Part shown: piece by piece, positions 35,828 through 44,221 of the stretch
Layout of the letters: each line of letters starts with the position of its first letter
Numbering within the stretch: the stretch's first letter is position 1
Position numbers and translations under genes: made by a program
Assembly: GCA_009772895.1 (NCBI GenBank)
Contig: WOUP01000003.1
Span: forward strand, 124,001 to 188,000
Direction of reading: 5' to 3'
Source: Puniceicoccaceae bacterium 5H
GTDB taxonomy: Bacteria; Verrucomicrobiota; Verrucomicrobiia; Opitutales; Oceanipulchritudinaceae
DNA length: 64,000 bases
Notes under the pieces: model-generated
Told to the model about the DNA's origin: nothing
What the model saw: only the letters and a program-made list of their open reading frames with translations
The model's database searches: none

Positions 35828-36391
35828 ATGGACGCCCATGATGTTTCTCCGGTTTGTACGTTTCTCCGGGAGGAAGGCCCCGGCCTGCTGCGGGCGTATT
35901 TCCGCCGGCGCGCGGGGTGGGCCGATGCCGAGGATTTGGCGCAGGAGACCCTGATCAAGGCGTGGCGGCGTTGTGAAGACGTGGCGGAAGCATCGCGGGC
36001 GCGGGCCTGGCTGTTTCAGATCGCACGGCGCCAGTTTGCCGACCATTGCCGGGAACGGCGCGAGGTGCCGACACCGGTGGACGCCGCGGTCTCGGCTGAA
36101 GCGTGTCCGTCGCCGGCACCCGCCTTCCGTCGTGAACTGGGGCACCGGTTGCGGGAGGACCTCGGCGCGCTGCCGGAAGAGCAACGAGAGGTGGTCGCTG
36201 CGTTGCTCGATGGAGAACGCCAGGTGGAGATCGCCCGTCGCCTGGCGATGCCGCTTTCGACGATCAAGAGTCGGGCCCAGCGCGGGCGGCAGCGTTTGCT
36301 GGAGCGAGCGGAGCAGCGCTGTGTTTTTGAGCGGGATGCCTTTGGTCGGGTGGTGGACTGCGAGCCGCGCACACCGGCCTGTTGTGCCTGA
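35828..36391 (+). CDS. ECF sigma factor with Cys-containing C-terminal tail (SigZ-like)
   Basis: A 187-residue sigma-70 family regulator. Region 2 is DAEDLAQETLIKAWRRCED with ARAWLFQIARRQFADHCR, and region 4 is ALPEEQREVVAALLDGERQVEIARRLAMPLSTIKSRAQRGRQRLLER. A 27-residue tail follows, CVFERDAFGRVVDCEPRTPACC, with Cys165, 178, 185 and 186. SigZ-like ECF factors carry such tails, and the Cys residues could bind a thiophilic metal(loid) directly, removing the need for an anti-sigma factor, none of which is adjacent. arsM is the next gene on the same strand after 68 bases, so arsenite is the natural candidate signal. GGAG stands before the ATG. Confidence 0.9.
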   Translation: MDAHDVSPVCTFLREEGPGLLRAYFRRRAGWADAEDLAQETLIKAWRRCEDVAEASRARAWLFQIARRQFADHCRERREVPTPVDAAVSAEACPSPAPAFRRELGHRLREDLGALPEEQREVVAALLDGERQVEIARRLAMPLSTIKSRAQRGRQRLLERAEQRCVFERDAFGRVVDCEPRTPACCA

Positions 36392-36459
36392 AAACGCGTC
36401 GGCTGCGTCTTTTTTCGTGCGAGTCCCGTCTACGTGGGTGAACCCAAAGCATTTTAGCC

Positions 36460-37254
36460 ATGAGTGAATCCAAGATCATCCACCACGACGAAACCCGCGC
36501 CACGGTCCGTGAGCGCTACGGCAATATCGCCAGAGAACAGGGGGCCGATGCCTGTTGCGCGCCGACTTGCTGTGGCGGCAACAAGGCATTTTCCCGCGCC
36601 GCCGACATCGGCTACAGTCCGGAAGACCTGGCGCAGGTGCCCGAGGGCTCCGAAATGGGGCTCGGCTGCGGCAACCCCACGGCACTGGCCCAGCTCGAGG
36701 CGGGCGAGACGGTGCTGGATCTCGGTTGCGGCGGCGGTTTCGACTGCTTCCTGGCGGCGCGTCAGGTCGGTCCGACAGGCTTTGTCATCGGCGTAGATAT
36801 GACCCCGGACATGATCTCCACCGCGCGGCGTAACGCGGAGAAAGGCGGTTACTCCAACGTGGCCTTCCGTTTGGGCGAAATCGAGGCGCTGCCGGTGGCG
36901 GACGGGATCGTCGACGCGATCCTCTCCAACTGCGTGATCAACCTTTCGCCGGACAAGCCGGCGGTTTTTCGGGAAGCCCATCGCGTGCTCAAGCCGGGCG
37001 GACGCCTGTCGCTGGCCGACATTGTGGCGACGCGCGAGATCCCGGCCGACATCCGTAAGGACTTCGAGGCGCTGACCTCCTGCGTGGCGGGTGCCGCGCA
37101 TGTGGATGAGACGAAGCGCATGTTGCTGGAGGCCGGTTTCAGCGAGGTGCGGATCGAGCTCAAGGAGGAGACGCGCGCCATGATCAACCAGTGGTCGCAA
37201 AGCGGGACGGCGGGGGATTATGTGGTCTCCGCCTTGATCGAGGCGCGGAAGTAA
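36460..37254 (+). CDS. arsM: Arsenite S-adenosylmethyltransferase
   Basis: Methylates As(III) to less toxic or volatile methylarsenicals using SAM. The 264-residue protein has an N-terminal CCAPTCC cluster (residues 32-38), the SAM motif VLDLGCGGGFDCFLAA and three conserved catalytic Cys: C70 (EMGLGCGNP), C158 (LSNCVINLS) and C208 (LTSCVAGA). The architecture is that of bacterial ArsM. No arsR, arsC or acr3 lies nearby; the upstream ECF factor with a Cys tail may control it. The gap between the two is 68 bases with no obvious ArsR operator. Confidence 0.94.
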   Translation: MSESKIIHHDETRATVRERYGNIAREQGADACCAPTCCGGNKAFSRAADIGYSPEDLAQVPEGSEMGLGCGNPTALAQLEAGETVLDLGCGGGFDCFLAARQVGPTGFVIGVDMTPDMISTARRNAEKGGYSNVAFRLGEIEALPVADGIVDAILSNCVINLSPDKPAVFREAHRVLKPGGRLSLADIVATREIPADIRKDFEALTSCVAGAAHVDETKRMLLEAGFSEVRIELKEETRAMINQWSQSGTAGDYVVSALIEARK

Positions 37255-37334
37255 GGTCCTGCGGCGCGACCGTTCATCCGTTTGCGTTTGCCCTTGGGCG
37301 GTTCTCCGGCAACCTTCAGGGCACGTAAAGACTG

Positions 37335-38492
37335 ATGCAGCAAGGGATCGCAGCAGAGCAACAACCGGCGGCCGAATGGCAGCAGCGCGAAGAGGGCCTG
37401 GCGTTACGGCTGAGTGGGCGCTGGTCGCTGCATGCGCCTCGCCCGAAGGATCCCCACCTGCTGCCGGCCTTCCAGCGCCAGATCGACGGCTGGAGCGGTC
37501 GCCAGCGCCTGATTTTCGACTTGAGTGCGGTGGAGCGGTTCGATTCCCGGCTGGTGGCGCAGCTGTTTGCCCTGATCGACGCCGCGGAGGCCGAGGGTTG
37601 GGAGATCGATCGCTCGTCCTTGCCCGACGAAGTCTGCAAGCTGCTGAAGCTGGCCCAGGCTTCCGAAAAGACAGAGGCGGATGGCCTAGAAGACGAAGGC
37701 GGGTGGCTGAGCGACCTCGGGCGCTGGGGGCTGGAGCGCTACGCCGGGCTGCTGGAGATCTTTGCCTTCGTCGGACGCGCGTCGATGAGCTTCGTGAAGT
37801 TCGTGACCGGTCGGGCCCGGATCCGCTGGCAGGACTTTTTTGTGATCCTGCAGGATACGAGTGCGGCGTCGCTGCCCATTGTGTCGCTCATCAGCTTCCT
37901 GGTCGGCCTGATCATCGCGTTTCTCGGCTCGGTGGTGCTGAAGCAGTTCAGCGCGGAGTTTGCGGTGTCCTACCTCGTCGGCTACGGCATGCTGCGCGAG
38001 ATGGGGGCGGTGATGACGGGCGTGATCATGGCCGGGCGCACCGGGGCGGCCTTTGCGGCGCAGATCGGTAGCATGAAGGTTAATGAAGAGATCGACGCGT
38101 TGGTGACCTTTGGGATCAGCCCGATGGACTTCATCGTCCTGCCGCGCCTGCTGGCCCTGGGGATCATGATGCCGCTGCTTACGATCTACGCCAATCTGGT
38201 GGGCATCCTCGGCGGCTACCTCGTGGCGACGCTGATGATGCGCGTGCCGCACGAGGTCTTCGTGGTCGAGATGGACAATGTGGTCAGCAGCATCGACGTC
38301 TACCTGGGCTTGTTCAAGGGCCTGGTGTTCGGCCTGCTCGTGGCCTTTTCCGGCTGTTTGCGCGGGCTGCAGACCGGCTCCGGGGCGGACTCTGTGGGCC
38401 GCGCGGCCACCAAGGCGGTGGTGACCGGTATAACGCTGATTATCTTTGCCAACGCCGTGATCGACTGGGCCGCGGCCGAGATCGGCGTGTAG
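37335..38492 (+). CDS. MlaE/YrbE-type ABC permease with N-terminal STAS-like domain
   Basis: A 385-residue permease of the MlaE family, the inner-membrane subunit of lipid-trafficking ABC systems. Residues 1-105 are a STAS-like domain (LIFDLSAVERFDSRLVAQLFALIDAAEAEGW), a fusion seen in some MlaE proteins in place of separate MlaB. The permease part has about five helices and the family blocks LVGLIIAFLGSVVLKQF, GAVMTGVIMAGRTGAAFAAQIGSMKVNEEIDAL, and FGLLVAFSGCLRGLQTGSGADSVGRAATKAVV. No ATPase (MlaF) or MCE-domain (MlaD) gene follows within this window, so partners must be encoded elsewhere. It probably moves phospholipid between membranes. Confidence 0.9.
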   Translation: MQQGIAAEQQPAAEWQQREEGLALRLSGRWSLHAPRPKDPHLLPAFQRQIDGWSGRQRLIFDLSAVERFDSRLVAQLFALIDAAEAEGWEIDRSSLPDEVCKLLKLAQASEKTEADGLEDEGGWLSDLGRWGLERYAGLLEIFAFVGRASMSFVKFVTGRARIRWQDFFVILQDTSAASLPIVSLISFLVGLIIAFLGSVVLKQFSAEFAVSYLVGYGMLREMGAVMTGVIMAGRTGAAFAAQIGSMKVNEEIDALVTFGISPMDFIVLPRLLALGIMMPLLTIYANLVGILGGYLVATLMMRVPHEVFVVEMDNVVSSIDVYLGLFKGLVFGLLVAFSGCLRGLQTGSGADSVGRAATKAVVTGITLIIFANAVIDWAAAEIGV

Positions 38493-38633
38493 GGCCGGTT
38501 GGGGTCTTCAGCCCGCCCGCTCGTTCAATCTGGTGTGGCTGATGCTATTGAAGCAGGGGTTAAGCAAGCGGACGGCCGACCGCCGTAAGGGCCCGCCGGT
38601 CCCGCACACAACCCCACCCAAGAACGAGAAGTC

Positions 38634-38996
38634 ATGTACCAAATCTTACCCGAATCTCACGATAGCCTTGTTTGCCTTCGCCTGAGCGGAAAGCTCGACG
38701 ACGCCGACTACCAGGCCATTGTCACGCTGCTGGAGGAGCGCATCGCCGCTCACGGCAAGATTCGCCTCTTCTGGGAGATGGTGGATTTTGAAGGCTGGAC
38801 GGCCAAGGGCATCCTGCAAGATGCAAAATTCGACCTCAAGCACGCCAACGATTTCCAGAAAATCGCCCTGGTGGGCGAGCAGGAGTGGGAAGAAAAGATG
38901 ACGCAACTGATGAAGCCCTTCACGAAGGCCGAAGTGCGTTACTTCCCGCTCGATCAGCGGGCAAAGGCTTTGAGCTGGGCCCAGACGGCGCTCTAG
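38634..38996 (+). CDS. SpoIIAA-like/STAS-like small protein
   Basis: A 120-residue soluble protein matching the SpoIIAA-like family (STAS fold) by SLVCLRLSGKLDDADYQAIVTLLE at the N-terminus, KIRLFWEMVDFEGW in the middle and AEVRYFPLDQRAKALSWAQ at the end. Such proteins occur alone in many genomes with unknown roles; a lipid- or protein-binding regulator is possible. There is no conserved phospho-Ser of true anti-sigma antagonists. The 141 bases upstream separate it from the MlaE gene, so cotranscription is uncertain. A strong terminator lies 36 bases after the stop. Confidence 0.8.
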   Translation: MYQILPESHDSLVCLRLSGKLDDADYQAIVTLLEERIAAHGKIRLFWEMVDFEGWTAKGILQDAKFDLKHANDFQKIALVGEQEWEEKMTQLMKPFTKAEVRYFPLDQRAKALSWAQTAL

Positions 38997-39032
38997 ACCC
39001 GCTCCCTTGAGAAAACGTTCATACCGTATGGG

Positions 39033-39069
39033 AAAGCCCTCCGCCTGCTACAGGTCGGGGGCTTTTTTT
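39033..39069 (+). terminator. Rho-independent terminator after the SpoIIAA-like gene
   Basis: AAAGCCC...GGGCTTT outer stem with an inner CCTG/CAGG around a 3-base loop, then a run of seven T ending at 39069. Well placed 36 bases beyond the stop at 38996. Confidence 0.85.
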
Positions 39070-39106
39070 GTCTTCGGGGGCCTCGCCTGGGGCTCCGCGG
39101 GCGCGC

Positions 39107-39145
39107 AAAAAAAGCGGGCCAAGCTTCGTTTTGAAAGCCTGGCCC
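39107..39145 (-). terminator. Rho-independent terminator after the transglutaminase-like gene
   Basis: Reverse-strand arms GGGCCAGGCTT (39135-39145) and AAGCTTGGCCC (39116-39126) form an 11-bp stem with one G-U pair and an 8-base loop; after GC comes U7 (39107-39113). It lies 46 bases beyond the stop of the gene at 39192. Confidence 0.85.
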
Positions 39146-39191
39146 ACCGAGTGTCTGTATCTGCGTGTCTGTATATCTGGGTCTGTGTGTC

Positions 39192-41165
39192 CTAAAGCTG
39201 GATCGTTACCTGATGCTGATCCTGGGTGTGAATGGCATCAAAGAGCTGCTTGAGCGACGCATAGCCTTCCTGGCGCATCCGGCCCAGCTCGCAGCGTAAG
39301 AGACGGCGGTAGGTGAGGGTATTGGTTTCCTCATCGTAAAAGAGCGCAGCCTTGTGGGTCATTTTTTCGTGATCGACGATCGATTGCGGCTGCGAGCGCT
39401 CGACCCATTCGGCGCCTTCGGGCAGTTTGATGGTGATTTGCTCCGCTTCTTTCCACGGGTAGTGGAAGACGACGTCGGTTTGACGTTCTTCCGCGGTAAA
39501 CATCGAGGGCTCGGTCGCGTGGGTGTAGGAGGGCGTGAGCTTGAGGGTCGAACCCGCGGTCGGGGCAAACCGGTGAACCGTCAGCTGAGCTTTGAGGATC
39601 AACGGCTTTTCTACTGCCGTGAGGTTGATGACCTCCACTTCGCCTTCGAGTTTGTATTGAACGTCCTTGGGCAGCAGATACTGCCGCAACCAGCGATCGC
39701 GGTGTTGCGTCATCTTCGGGTATTTGCGTCGGACCTCGAGCGCGGTTTGCCCGATGAGGGCGACCTGGGCGAGTCCCACGAGGTCGCCATCTTCCTGCAG
39801 CTCGAAATCGGCCACCCGCGTCGTAGTGGTGAGGGGTTCTGCCGTGTTTTGCAGCAGGTGGATGTCTGCATCCTTGCGGTCGGGAAAGAGCGCCGGCACG
39901 CCGGTATTCCACCAGTTGATGACACCGCAGGGCAGGTAGGGATCGGCGGGATCGAAGAAGCGCCAGTTTTCGTCCAGCTTGACGCCGATGAGGTAGCGCG
40001 GGAAGGAGAAGGCTGCCCGCACCTGCGGGTGGTAGGCAAGCTTGCGACCGTCGGAAACCTGCACGAGTTGCACCTCGTAGCCGGCGGCTTCCGCGAGCGA
40101 GGCGAACAAGGTATTGATGTCGATCGAGAGGCCTTGGCCTTCCTTGATCGTCTTGCCGGGATCGGCGGCCCACTTACGCGTTTCCATGCTTTGGGGGCGG
40201 TCCAGCGGTGAAAGGTTGAGCACATCGCTCTGGCAGTAGGCATAGAGCCGTTGCAGGCGTTCCCAATCGTCGGTCACACCTGCCGTCAGTTGCTCGCAGG
40301 TCTCTTCGACGTGGTGGTCGCCGCCCTCGATCCAGCGCTTGTTTTCGCCCGCCAACCGGCGCGATTCGCCCCGCCAGTAGCGCTCAGGGCTCGGGTCGTC
40401 ATCTTCGTTCCACTCCAGATACGAGAGCATGATCCAGGGGCTGACTTCGTAATAGGGAGGCCGATATGGCTCTTCTTCGACGGCAGCCAGATTGTGGAAC
40501 ACCAGCTCCTGATAGCTGCCTTCGAACGACATCGGGTTCTCCTCGTAGGTCGCGTTGCCGACCACCCACCGAAGCCGGAGTTTGGGGGCGGGGCGAAAGC
40601 GGAAATCCAGCTCGCGAATCGGGAATTGTGCGCCCAGCGCCATGATGAAGTCGTAGGCGTAGCCCCCGCGCGAACGCGTGACGTGCTCGATCTCGACCAC
40701 GGAGCCCGGTTCGACGGAAGAGGTCTCAAAGTAAAGCGCGGCGCCTGCGCGCTGCATCTCGCCGGGGAGTCCATTGTCACCTGAGGCTGCTTCTGCGCGC
40801 AGGGTGCGGGCGATGCCATCGGGGGTGGTTACGCGCATCTGCACCGATTCCTCGTCGTAGCGTTTCGTAAAGTGGCGTCGCTCCAGTCTTTCGGCGGCCG
40901 CTTGGGTGTAGATCTTCAGGCGTTCGTAGTGGTGAACGCTGGCGGAAAGACGGTCGATATCGTCGATTTCGATCGTTTGCCGCAGGTATTCGGCGCCGGC
41001 GTTGGGATCGACCTGGGGCTGGGTATCCGCGAGTTCTTCCTCGGTGGCGTCGATCCACGCGCCTTGTAGGCCGGCAGCGAGCGCGAGGAGCAGGAGGAGA
41101 ACGGAGAAGGCGGAGTGTTGAAGCAGGAAAGAAGACCGTGGGGAACGCAGGAGCAGGGGAGACAT
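39192..41165 (-). CDS. DUF3857/transglutaminase-like exported protein, catalytic Cys missing
   Basis: A 657-residue protein with an N-terminal signal or anchor (LLLLLALAAGLQGAW). The first third is a DUF3857-type beta domain (YERLKIYTQAAAERLERRHF, VEPGSVVEIEHV, ELDFRFRPAPKLRLRW). A transglutaminase-like core follows near residue 290-410. Its helix reads EGQGLSIDINTLFASLAEAAGYEV, where active enzymes have a Cys just before the helix; the later His (LAYHPQV) and Asp (FFDPADPYLPCG) equivalents remain. A C-terminal DUF3858-like beta region ends the protein. I infer a non-catalytic binding or structural role in the periplasm. It is monocistronic, with its own terminator. Confidence 0.8.
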   Translation of the reverse strand: MSPLLLRSPRSSFLLQHSAFSVLLLLLALAAGLQGAWIDATEEELADTQPQVDPNAGAEYLRQTIEIDDIDRLSASVHHYERLKIYTQAAAERLERRHFTKRYDEESVQMRVTTPDGIARTLRAEAASGDNGLPGEMQRAGAALYFETSSVEPGSVVEIEHVTRSRGGYAYDFIMALGAQFPIRELDFRFRPAPKLRLRWVVGNATYEENPMSFEGSYQELVFHNLAAVEEEPYRPPYYEVSPWIMLSYLEWNEDDDPSPERYWRGESRRLAGENKRWIEGGDHHVEETCEQLTAGVTDDWERLQRLYAYCQSDVLNLSPLDRPQSMETRKWAADPGKTIKEGQGLSIDINTLFASLAEAAGYEVQLVQVSDGRKLAYHPQVRAAFSFPRYLIGVKLDENWRFFDPADPYLPCGVINWWNTGVPALFPDRKDADIHLLQNTAEPLTTTTRVADFELQEDGDLVGLAQVALIGQTALEVRRKYPKMTQHRDRWLRQYLLPKDVQYKLEGEVEVINLTAVEKPLILKAQLTVHRFAPTAGSTLKLTPSYTHATEPSMFTAEERQTDVVFHYPWKEAEQITIKLPEGAEWVERSQPQSIVDHEKMTHKAALFYDEETNTLTYRRLLRCELGRMRQEGYASLKQLFDAIHTQDQHQVTIQL

Positions 41166-41212
41166 AACCCTATTCCAAACGCTTTAAGGCGTGGATGTCC
41201 AGCAACGTTTGC

Positions 41213-41476
41213 CTAAAAAAGTCCCAACCCGGCGAAGCTTTCCCACAAGACCCAGCCGAGAAAGGCGAGCCCGGCAAAGCCGAGGGTGCGCCAGAACATG
41301 CGGCGGCGGGCCCGCATACGCTCAAAGACGTTGTGTTGGCGGCTGCCGAAACGTGAGGTGTTTTCGCGCACGAAAACGCTGGAGGAAAAGGGCCGCTGGT
41401 TGCGGTGGGGCGGCAATTTATAGCGCAACTTGGCTTCGCGGCGATGCGCCCACCACAAGAAGAAACGCTGGAGCAT
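41213..41476 (-). CDS. Small C-terminally anchored membrane protein
   Basis: An 87-residue basic protein with a single membrane helix near the C-terminus (TLGFAGLAFLGWVLWESFAGL) and a highly charged, Arg-rich N-terminal 60 residues. No family recognised. Codon composition and the position directly upstream of the DUF3857 gene on the same strand, 47 bases apart, support it as real, but it could be a chance open frame. Confidence 0.5.
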   Translation of the reverse strand: MLQRFFLWWAHRREAKLRYKLPPHRNQRPFSSSVFVRENTSRFGSRQHNVFERMRARRRMFWRTLGFAGLAFLGWVLWESFAGLGLF

Positions 41477-41505
41477 GGCGTATGATCAAGAGCCGTTCGG
41501 CGGGT

Positions 41506-41522
41506 TGCAAATCAGATTTGCA
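41506..41522. promoter_or_regulatory. Perfect palindrome in the small-protein/gpsA divergent gap
   Basis: TGCAAAT-CAG-ATTTGCA, a perfect 7-3-7 inverted repeat, 55 bases before gpsA and 29 bases before the divergent small gene, followed by a further TTGCA. A likely operator for one or both promoters; the regulator is unknown. Confidence 0.5.
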
Positions 41523-41577
41523 TTGCAGGGGTATTGAGGCGTTTTACCTTTAGCCCAACCCTGTTGGCAGAACGCTT

Positions 41578-42576
41578 ATGAATTTTTGTATCTACCCCGC
41601 CGGCGCCTGGGGCACGGCCTTGGCCCTGCACCTCGTGCGCGAAAATCACACCGTCACTTTGGTGCCCCGACAGCTGGACCATGCGTTGGAAGTCGCCACC
41701 AGCCGCGTCAACCGGCGCCACCTTGACGGATTCGAACTGCCGATGGACCTGCAGTTGGGCATGGAGCTCGCGCCGGCCCTGATGGAGGCGGAGGTGCTGC
41801 TGCTGGCCTGCCCCTCCCGTTATCTGCGCGACGCCTGCCGCGCGGTGAAAGCCCAAATGCACCAGGCGCAGGCACTCGAAGCCGTCATCACCCTTTGCAA
41901 AGGATTGGAGGAGGGGACCAACCTGCTGCCGACCGAAGTCGTGGCGCAAGAGTTCCCCGACCTGGCTTACGGTGCGCTTTCCGGGCCCAGCTTTGCCAGT
42001 CAGGTGGCGGGGAGCCAGCCGACGGCCGTCGTTTTGAGCACCAACCTGCCGACGGAGAAAAACCAGCTGCTGCAGCAGGCCCTCAGCGGGGAGGCGTTTC
42101 GCGTCTATACCAGCGAGGACCTGCGCGGGATCGAGCTGGGAGGCTGCCTGAAAAACGTCTACGCCATCGCCGTTGGCATGTGCGACGGGCTCGGGCTGCG
42201 CGACAACACCAAGGCTGCTTTGCTGACCCGCGCACTGCATGAGATGGTGCGGCTGGGTGAAACGCTTGGCGGCACTCGCGAGACTTTCTACGGCTTGTCC
42301 GGCTTCGGTGACTTGATCCTGACCTGCAACGGCGAGGAAAGTCGCAACCGCCAGTTTGGGGCGCGTTTTGCCCAGGGCGAGGCGGTGGAAGCGCTACTGG
42401 AAGGCATGACCGTCGAGGGCTACCGCACGACGGGCTGCTTCCGCGCTATTTGTCGGGAAAAGGGGATCGATGCGCCCATCCTCGAGCAGATCTACCAGAT
42501 CCTCTTCGAGGGGCGCAGCCTGCGCGAGGCGATCCCTGCCCTGATGGGCCGCCAGCTCAAGCACGAACGAGCCTAG
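41578..42576 (+). CDS. gpsA: NAD(P)-dependent glycerol-3-phosphate dehydrogenase
   Basis: Reduces dihydroxyacetone phosphate to sn-glycerol 3-phosphate for phospholipid synthesis. The 332-residue product has LSGPSFASQVA, the catalytic Lys region ELGGCLKNVYAIAVGMCDGL, RDNTKAALLTRALHEM and GLSGFGDLILTC, all typical of GpsA. The nucleotide-binding loop reads YPAGAWGTALA, so the first Gly of the usual GxGxxG is Pro; I believe this variant is shared by relatives but cannot check. It is monocistronic and convergent with the sulfatase gene. Confidence 0.95.
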   Translation: MNFCIYPAGAWGTALALHLVRENHTVTLVPRQLDHALEVATSRVNRRHLDGFELPMDLQLGMELAPALMEAEVLLLACPSRYLRDACRAVKAQMHQAQALEAVITLCKGLEEGTNLLPTEVVAQEFPDLAYGALSGPSFASQVAGSQPTAVVLSTNLPTEKNQLLQQALSGEAFRVYTSEDLRGIELGGCLKNVYAIAVGMCDGLGLRDNTKAALLTRALHEMVRLGETLGGTRETFYGLSGFGDLILTCNGEESRNRQFGARFAQGEAVEALLEGMTVEGYRTTGCFRAICREKGIDAPILEQIYQILFEGRSLREAIPALMGRQLKHERA

Positions 42577-42598
42577 AGCTGGCAGGAGGGGGCGCCCT

Positions 42599-44152
42599 TT
42601 AAGGAACGAGGAGCCAGGAGCGGTCGTCCCAGTCCGGCGGCATTGGATTGTTACCCGTTACGGTAGCGCCTTCACGACCGAGCTCCGTATCCAGCCGCAG
42701 CTTCATGTCGGCCTCTACGTTGTCGAACGCGGGCTCATTGATCAGGTTGTTGAGCTGATAGGGATCGTCGTAGGAGTAGAGCGACTTGGAGCCGTTGCGG
42801 AACTCCCAGTAGGTGTAATCGCGGGTGATGATCTGGGCGAAGTTCATCTTGGTCGGATCGACGCTGTTGTAGTGCATCACCATCATTTCGTCGCGGTGCG
42901 GTTGCTGCTGGTAGACCGTGGGCAGGAGGGAGGTCGAATACTCGAATCCATCGTTCTCCGGCTGTGCGCCAGCCAGATCGAGGAAAGACTGATAAACGTC
43001 GAGCAAGGCGACGACCTCATCGGATTGGCGAGGTGCCACATAATTGGGGTCATACCAGAATAGTGGCACGCCGACCGATTCTTCCCAGGGGATGTTCTTG
43101 CCGGCCCAGTTATGCTCCCCGTGGCAATAGCCGTTGTCCGAGCTGAAGACGATGATGGTATTATCGTCGATCGCTCCCAGGATCTGCCGGACCGCCTCGT
43201 CGACTGACAGCAGCATCTCGCACTGCTTCACGTAGTCGTTGGAGTGCGCCATCGTTTCCATGTTCGGATAATTGGGAATCGTTTGGTCGGCATAGCGATC
43301 CCGGTTGACTTCGGCGGGTTTGAAGGGGTTGTGCGGATTCAGGAAGGACAGGAAGACGAAGTAGGGCTTGCCATCCGTCGCGCTCTCGCGCTCGCGGATG
43401 AAGTCCAGCGTGTAGTCACGCAAGATGTCGGTCGAGTAGCCTTGGCGTGAATGGTCTCGTCCGCCCCACTTCTTGTGGTAGCTCATGTTGGTATAGACGT
43501 TTTCGGTGAGCCATTCCCAATATTCGGGGCCGGACCACGGTACGTCGGCCGGTTTGTAGGCCTGGCCCATTCCGATCCATTCGTCCGCCCCGACGCGTCC
43601 GAAGAAGTTCTTGCCGTTAAACCACTTGCCGAAAAAGGCGGTGTGGTAGCCGGCATCCTTCATGTCCTTCAGCAGGAAGGGGCCGTTCGGCATTTCGTTG
43701 GCGCCACGAACGGAGCCGTTGTGGTTGCGAATGCCGTGCCGCGAAGGCAGCCGACCGGTAAACAGGCTGCTGCGGCTGGGAGCGCAGAGCGGGGTCGTGA
43801 CGTAGGTGCGGGTAAAGTTGACGCCTTCGGTCGCCAGGCGGTCGAGGCTGGGCGTCTCCATGAAGGGGTGCCCACCGCCGAATGCGCCATACTGGTCGAA
43901 CCGCATGTCGTCCGTCAGGATAAAAACGATGTTGGGCCTTTCCGGGGTGGGGGCTTCTATCTGGATGATTTGCCGATAGAAAACCTTATCGACGTTATCA
44001 GGAACGTCGACATAGTTGTTTACGCCGATATCCGTCCACGTCTCCATGTCCGTGGACTGTTGGATCATCGCAGTTTCGTCGAAATTGATCCGCGTAGAGG
44101 CCGCTGCAGCAGTTGAGAGCAGAAAGAAGGCGAGAGCTGAGTACCATCTCAT
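42599..44152 (-). CDS. Exported type I sulfatase (S1 family)
   Basis: A 517-residue sulfatase with a signal peptide (MRWYSALAFFLLSTAAAAS). The formylglycine site is LCAPSRSSLFTGR with Cys123, the CxPSR form used by aerobic FGE or anaerobic anSME. Metal ligands DD at 81-82, IIVFSSDNGYCHGEHNWAGK and the Lys/His regions FFGKWFNGK and LSFLNPHNPFKP complete the active site. Between the signal peptide and the sulfatase domain are about 50 residues (QQSTDMETWTDIGVNNYVDV) resembling a short beta module often attached to verrucomicrobial exported proteins. The substrate is probably a sulfated polysaccharide. Its GC content appears lower than gpsA beside it; no maturase gene is adjacent. Confidence 0.93.
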   Translation of the reverse strand: MRWYSALAFFLLSTAAAASTRINFDETAMIQQSTDMETWTDIGVNNYVDVPDNVDKVFYRQIIQIEAPTPERPNIVFILTDDMRFDQYGAFGGGHPFMETPSLDRLATEGVNFTRTYVTTPLCAPSRSSLFTGRLPSRHGIRNHNGSVRGANEMPNGPFLLKDMKDAGYHTAFFGKWFNGKNFFGRVGADEWIGMGQAYKPADVPWSGPEYWEWLTENVYTNMSYHKKWGGRDHSRQGYSTDILRDYTLDFIRERESATDGKPYFVFLSFLNPHNPFKPAEVNRDRYADQTIPNYPNMETMAHSNDYVKQCEMLLSVDEAVRQILGAIDDNTIIVFSSDNGYCHGEHNWAGKNIPWEESVGVPLFWYDPNYVAPRQSDEVVALLDVYQSFLDLAGAQPENDGFEYSTSLLPTVYQQQPHRDEMMVMHYNSVDPTKMNFAQIITRDYTYWEFRNGSKSLYSYDDPYQLNNLINEPAFDNVEADMKLRLDTELGREGATVTGNNPMPPDWDDRSWLLVP

Positions 44153-44221
44153 CGGCCTTCTTCTGAAGCGTTGGGCCTAGTAAGTCAAATCCGTAAATTC
44201 GAAATGCATAGTCACACTGAC

